Assembly (NCBI RefSeq): GCF_026212465.1
Contig: NC_080062.1
Location: 2,890,001-2,954,000 of the forward strand
Direction: 5' to 3'
DNA length: 64,000 bases
Origin: Amaranthus tricolor
Lineage: Eukaryota; Streptophyta; Magnoliopsida; Caryophyllales; Amaranthaceae
Below the pieces are notes generated by a model that was not told the origin of the DNA, did not search any database, and saw only the letters and a list, made by a program, of their open reading frames with translations. Positions 61,604 to 64,000 of the stretch are shown here, in pieces. How positions within the stretch are numbered: position 1 is the first letter of the stretch; the number at the start of each line of letters is the position of its first letter. The translations under genes and the position numbers were made by a program.

Positions 61604-61800
61604 AGACATGCTAGGGGTTGCTCCTTTTATCCACAAAAGAAAGGTTATTGATGCACCCGTGAGAAGGATAGAAAGCATCATAGTAGAGGATAAAGGAAGT
61701 CAAAGAAGAACTAAGAAACTTGGGATGAACAAATTAAAAAAAGACTTGAGTGAGTTGCCCCTCTCTCGAGACCTGACTAGGGATACGAATAGTTAGAGTC
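61604..61800 (+). mobile_element. RTE-type LINE, short 3' coding fragment
   Basis: The frame reads MLGVAPF, then RKVIDAPVRRIESI, EDKGSQRRTKKLG and NKLKKDLSELPLSRDLT. This is the C-terminal end of RTE LINE proteins with an internal deletion removing the RLRWFGHV part. It looks open for 62 codons but is only a fragment, lying in the likely 5' UTR intron of the FDM-like gene. Confidence 0.7.
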
Positions 61801-62006
61801 ATTAGATACATGTCTTAGACTATTGATGCTACCCTTAGTTTCATCTTCCTATCCTAGTTTCTAGTTTCTTTTTGTTGTCTTTTTTCCCATTCTTTACTCT
61901 TTCCATGTACTTAACATATTTTTCTATTGGCTTTGCCCTAGTTTTACCTAGTGTCATTTTTTGCATGTAGTTCCCATCATGAGGACTATGACTATGACAT
62001 TATTGA

Positions 62007-62131
62007 TAGAGTATATAACACATTTGAACCTGTGACCAGGGTTTTGATACTTTGTCAGGGAATTATCTTAACGAAAAGGTTAAGCTAATGGTTGAGCCCG
62101 TTGAGGCTCCAATATATGTTATATACTCTAT
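62007..62131. mobile_element. Foldback MITE, family A, copy 3
   Basis: Starts tagagtatataacaca and ends atatgttatatactcta (inverted). Interior aaggttaagctaatggttga and gttgaggctccaa match the right half of 4068-4198. The left half differs more. Confidence 0.65.
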
Positions 62132-62243
62132 TATTATGCCATTATACAATTATGACTAGGATTATTCCATGTCTTTCACTAATAAGATGATCATTGTTTT
62201 TTTGTGTTTGGTCGAATTTACAGATTTTGTTTTAGTGGGTGTA

Positions 62244-64000
62244 ATGGAGGATGAAGAACATAATAAAGAGTTACAGCAGCTACATAAGCTTGTAGCAAAG
62301 CTTGCAATGGAAATTGATGCTAAAAACATGAGGCTATTTCACTTGGAGGAGAAGTATGAGCAGTTGACTACAACTGTCAAGAATATGGTAATGGCAAAAC
62401 GGAAGCTGCAGCAAGATCATGCTGAAGGTATATCCTGCTCTACCTTCCTTGACATTTTCCAATATGAATGATCATGAATCAAACTTCTGATTTCTACATG
62501 ATGTTTGTTCCACTTGTATGATGAGCCTAAACTTGGAGTGTAATTGTTTCAGTTTGTAATCATTGAAAAAAAAGTGGTCACAGATGTGTTTGCGAAAACG
62601 ATTGTAGTATCGCGGAAAACGGCTAATAACGGAGTAATCACACGAGTTGGGCCGATGTGATGTTAATTTTCGAAAAAAATTCAATTAAGGGGAGTTTTGA
62701 AGTTATAATTTCATTTTTGTTGTTGAATTATTATTATTATGCAATAATATGCCCATAGCTATTATAATGGCACTGTATGAGGTACATATAGTGGATAATT
62801 AATAAACGTATTAGTTGATTTTTTGTTTAACAATTAAATTATGAATAACTATAATTTAAGTGATCTGTTATATAATTAATGTTAATGGGTATAATGAAAT
62901 TGTAATGGAGATATGTTATAAGTACTTTTCCTACAATTTAGGAAGATGTCAAGAAGAAATTTTTTTGTAACCTTTTCTTGAAAATAATGTTTTAACGGTG
63001 AAATATCAGCCGCTACAACGGTCGACGCAGCGTTTTAACCGCAAAATTCATGCACCATAACATAACAAGATTTAGCGTCACGACAGCTCTTAGACAGGTT
63101 ACATAGTGGCCATTACGTAACGTAATAGGCGAGTTTTATTCTTGTAATTATATCGTGGAGAATAAAATGGAAGTTTGTCTTTCTCTATGGAGATCATGGT
63201 TGCGATTGTGCTAATTAGTTTCAATACCATACATTCTCTTCTTTTGAAGGTTTCTTGAGGTGTTGTTGATGTCTGAATTATGTAAGCTCACACTTTGTAC
63301 AGTGTCCTTGTGCATCAAGCTTTAGCAATCAAATTGATGATTTCGTTTCAGTTGTTTCTTTCAGAAATCGGAAGATTGCAATCTAGTTTGTCGGAAAGTG
63401 AGAAAGTAAGATCCGAGTTGGAATATCAAAGAAACCAAGTTGAGCAAAAGGCCAAGGAAGTTGATAAACGTGAGATTCAACTGATATCTGAACAAGAAAG
63501 GGTACTTCACTAATCACTTATTCTCTGTTCATTAAGATGATTGATATTCATCTCTTTGTACAATAAATTTCTTTGTGGAAAGAGGCACTTCATTTAGAAG
63601 CAATGATTTATAGTGTGAATATATTCATGAAATGTACCAGGTCATTTCCATGTTGATGAAATTTTGATCATTAAAAAATTTTTTTGTTAATAATTTTTCA
63701 TTACCACCTCTCCAAATAGTAATCTATTGGAATAAATACATGATTGAAGTAGAACAAGTCTAACCATTAAAATTGTCAAGAGATTTCTGCCAAAATTGCT
63801 CTAACTTTTCATTACCAATTCCCACCAATAATACTAGCAACCAAATGGGCCGAGAGAGTTTTTTTGTTGCGGTATGTCTGCCTGTTCCTTTTTAATCGCC
63901 TAAATCTATATTTTGCTTCGTTCTAATGGTTGTTAATTTTGAACTCGTACATCCAAGTTTCTCCATCTTAATTTTCTTTCCATTAAATTTTTTTGTAGAT
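62244..64000 (+). CDS. FDM/IDN2-like coiled-coil protein, 5' part (runs off window)
   Basis: First coding exon 62244-62427, second 63365-63501, both in phase with GT-AG borders; later exons lie beyond 64000. The 107 codons seen are Lys/Glu/Leu-rich coiled coil: KELQQLHKLVAKLAMEID, then SESEKVRSELEYQRNQVEQK and KEVDKREIQLISEQER, similar to the stalk of FDM1/IDN2 proteins. Those normally start with zf-XS and XS domains; here translation seems to start directly in the stalk. It may be an XS-less paralogue, an N-terminally truncated gene, or a gene whose true start I missed. The XH domain would be outside the window. The exons seen are undamaged, unlike the pseudogene 3 kb upstream, with which it likely forms an old tandem pair. 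Confidence 0.65.

Overview
This is a nuclear window from a flowering plant, most likely a eudicot. It has intron-rich genes with GT-AG splice sites, plant-only gene families (an RLCK-VII kinase, an SCL-type SR protein, XH-domain RdDM proteins), a nuclear tRNA-Lys and typical plant transposons (Tekay-like chromovirus, Cassandra TRIM, RTE LINE, MULE, Stowaway and other MITEs). The species cannot be fixed from sequence alone. All gene models were assembled by hand from splice sites and reading phase.

Layout, left to right. 1-2330: AT-rich flank with a tandem duplication. 2331-6540 (+): six-exon receptor-like cytoplasmic kinase (412 aa, MGCC lipidation start). 6972-7244: Stowaway-like MITE. 7855-10028: decayed Mutator-like transposon with two convergent broken genes, a zf-GRF/coiled-coil/TM gene (+) and a transposase remnant (-). 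10209-16556 (+): ten-exon organellar-type RlmN radical-SAM RNA methyltransferase (441 aa), with a Cassandra solo LTR, a LINE tail and MITEs in its introns. 17861-22331 (+): SCL30-like SR splicing factor (276 aa, seven coding exons). 23506-23577 (+): tRNA-Lys(UUU). 28108-51419 (-): eleven-exon beta subunit of the AP-3 adaptor (1138 aa, PAT2-like). Its 11.6-kb intron 4 holds an RTE LINE interrupted by a rearranged 9.4-kb Tekay-like LTR retrotransposon. 51823-52810: two (TA)n blocks around a Micron-like element. 56201-59282 (+): decayed coiled-coil/XH pseudogene of the FDM/IDN2 family. 60600-64000 (+): 5' part of a second FDM/IDN2-like gene running off the window.

The host genes act in unrelated processes: membrane-proximal signalling, rRNA/tRNA modification, splicing, vacuolar trafficking and RNA-directed DNA methylation. 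They do not form a cluster or operon. The most notable structure is the retrotransposon in the AP-3 beta intron. It carries two opposed copies of its LTR-tail/gag/protease region, giving an inverted repeat with arms of about 2.1 kb around a spacer of about 0.74 kb, inside a transcribed gene. The second is the MULE with convergent zf-GRF and transposase remnants, a layout like that of MuDR.
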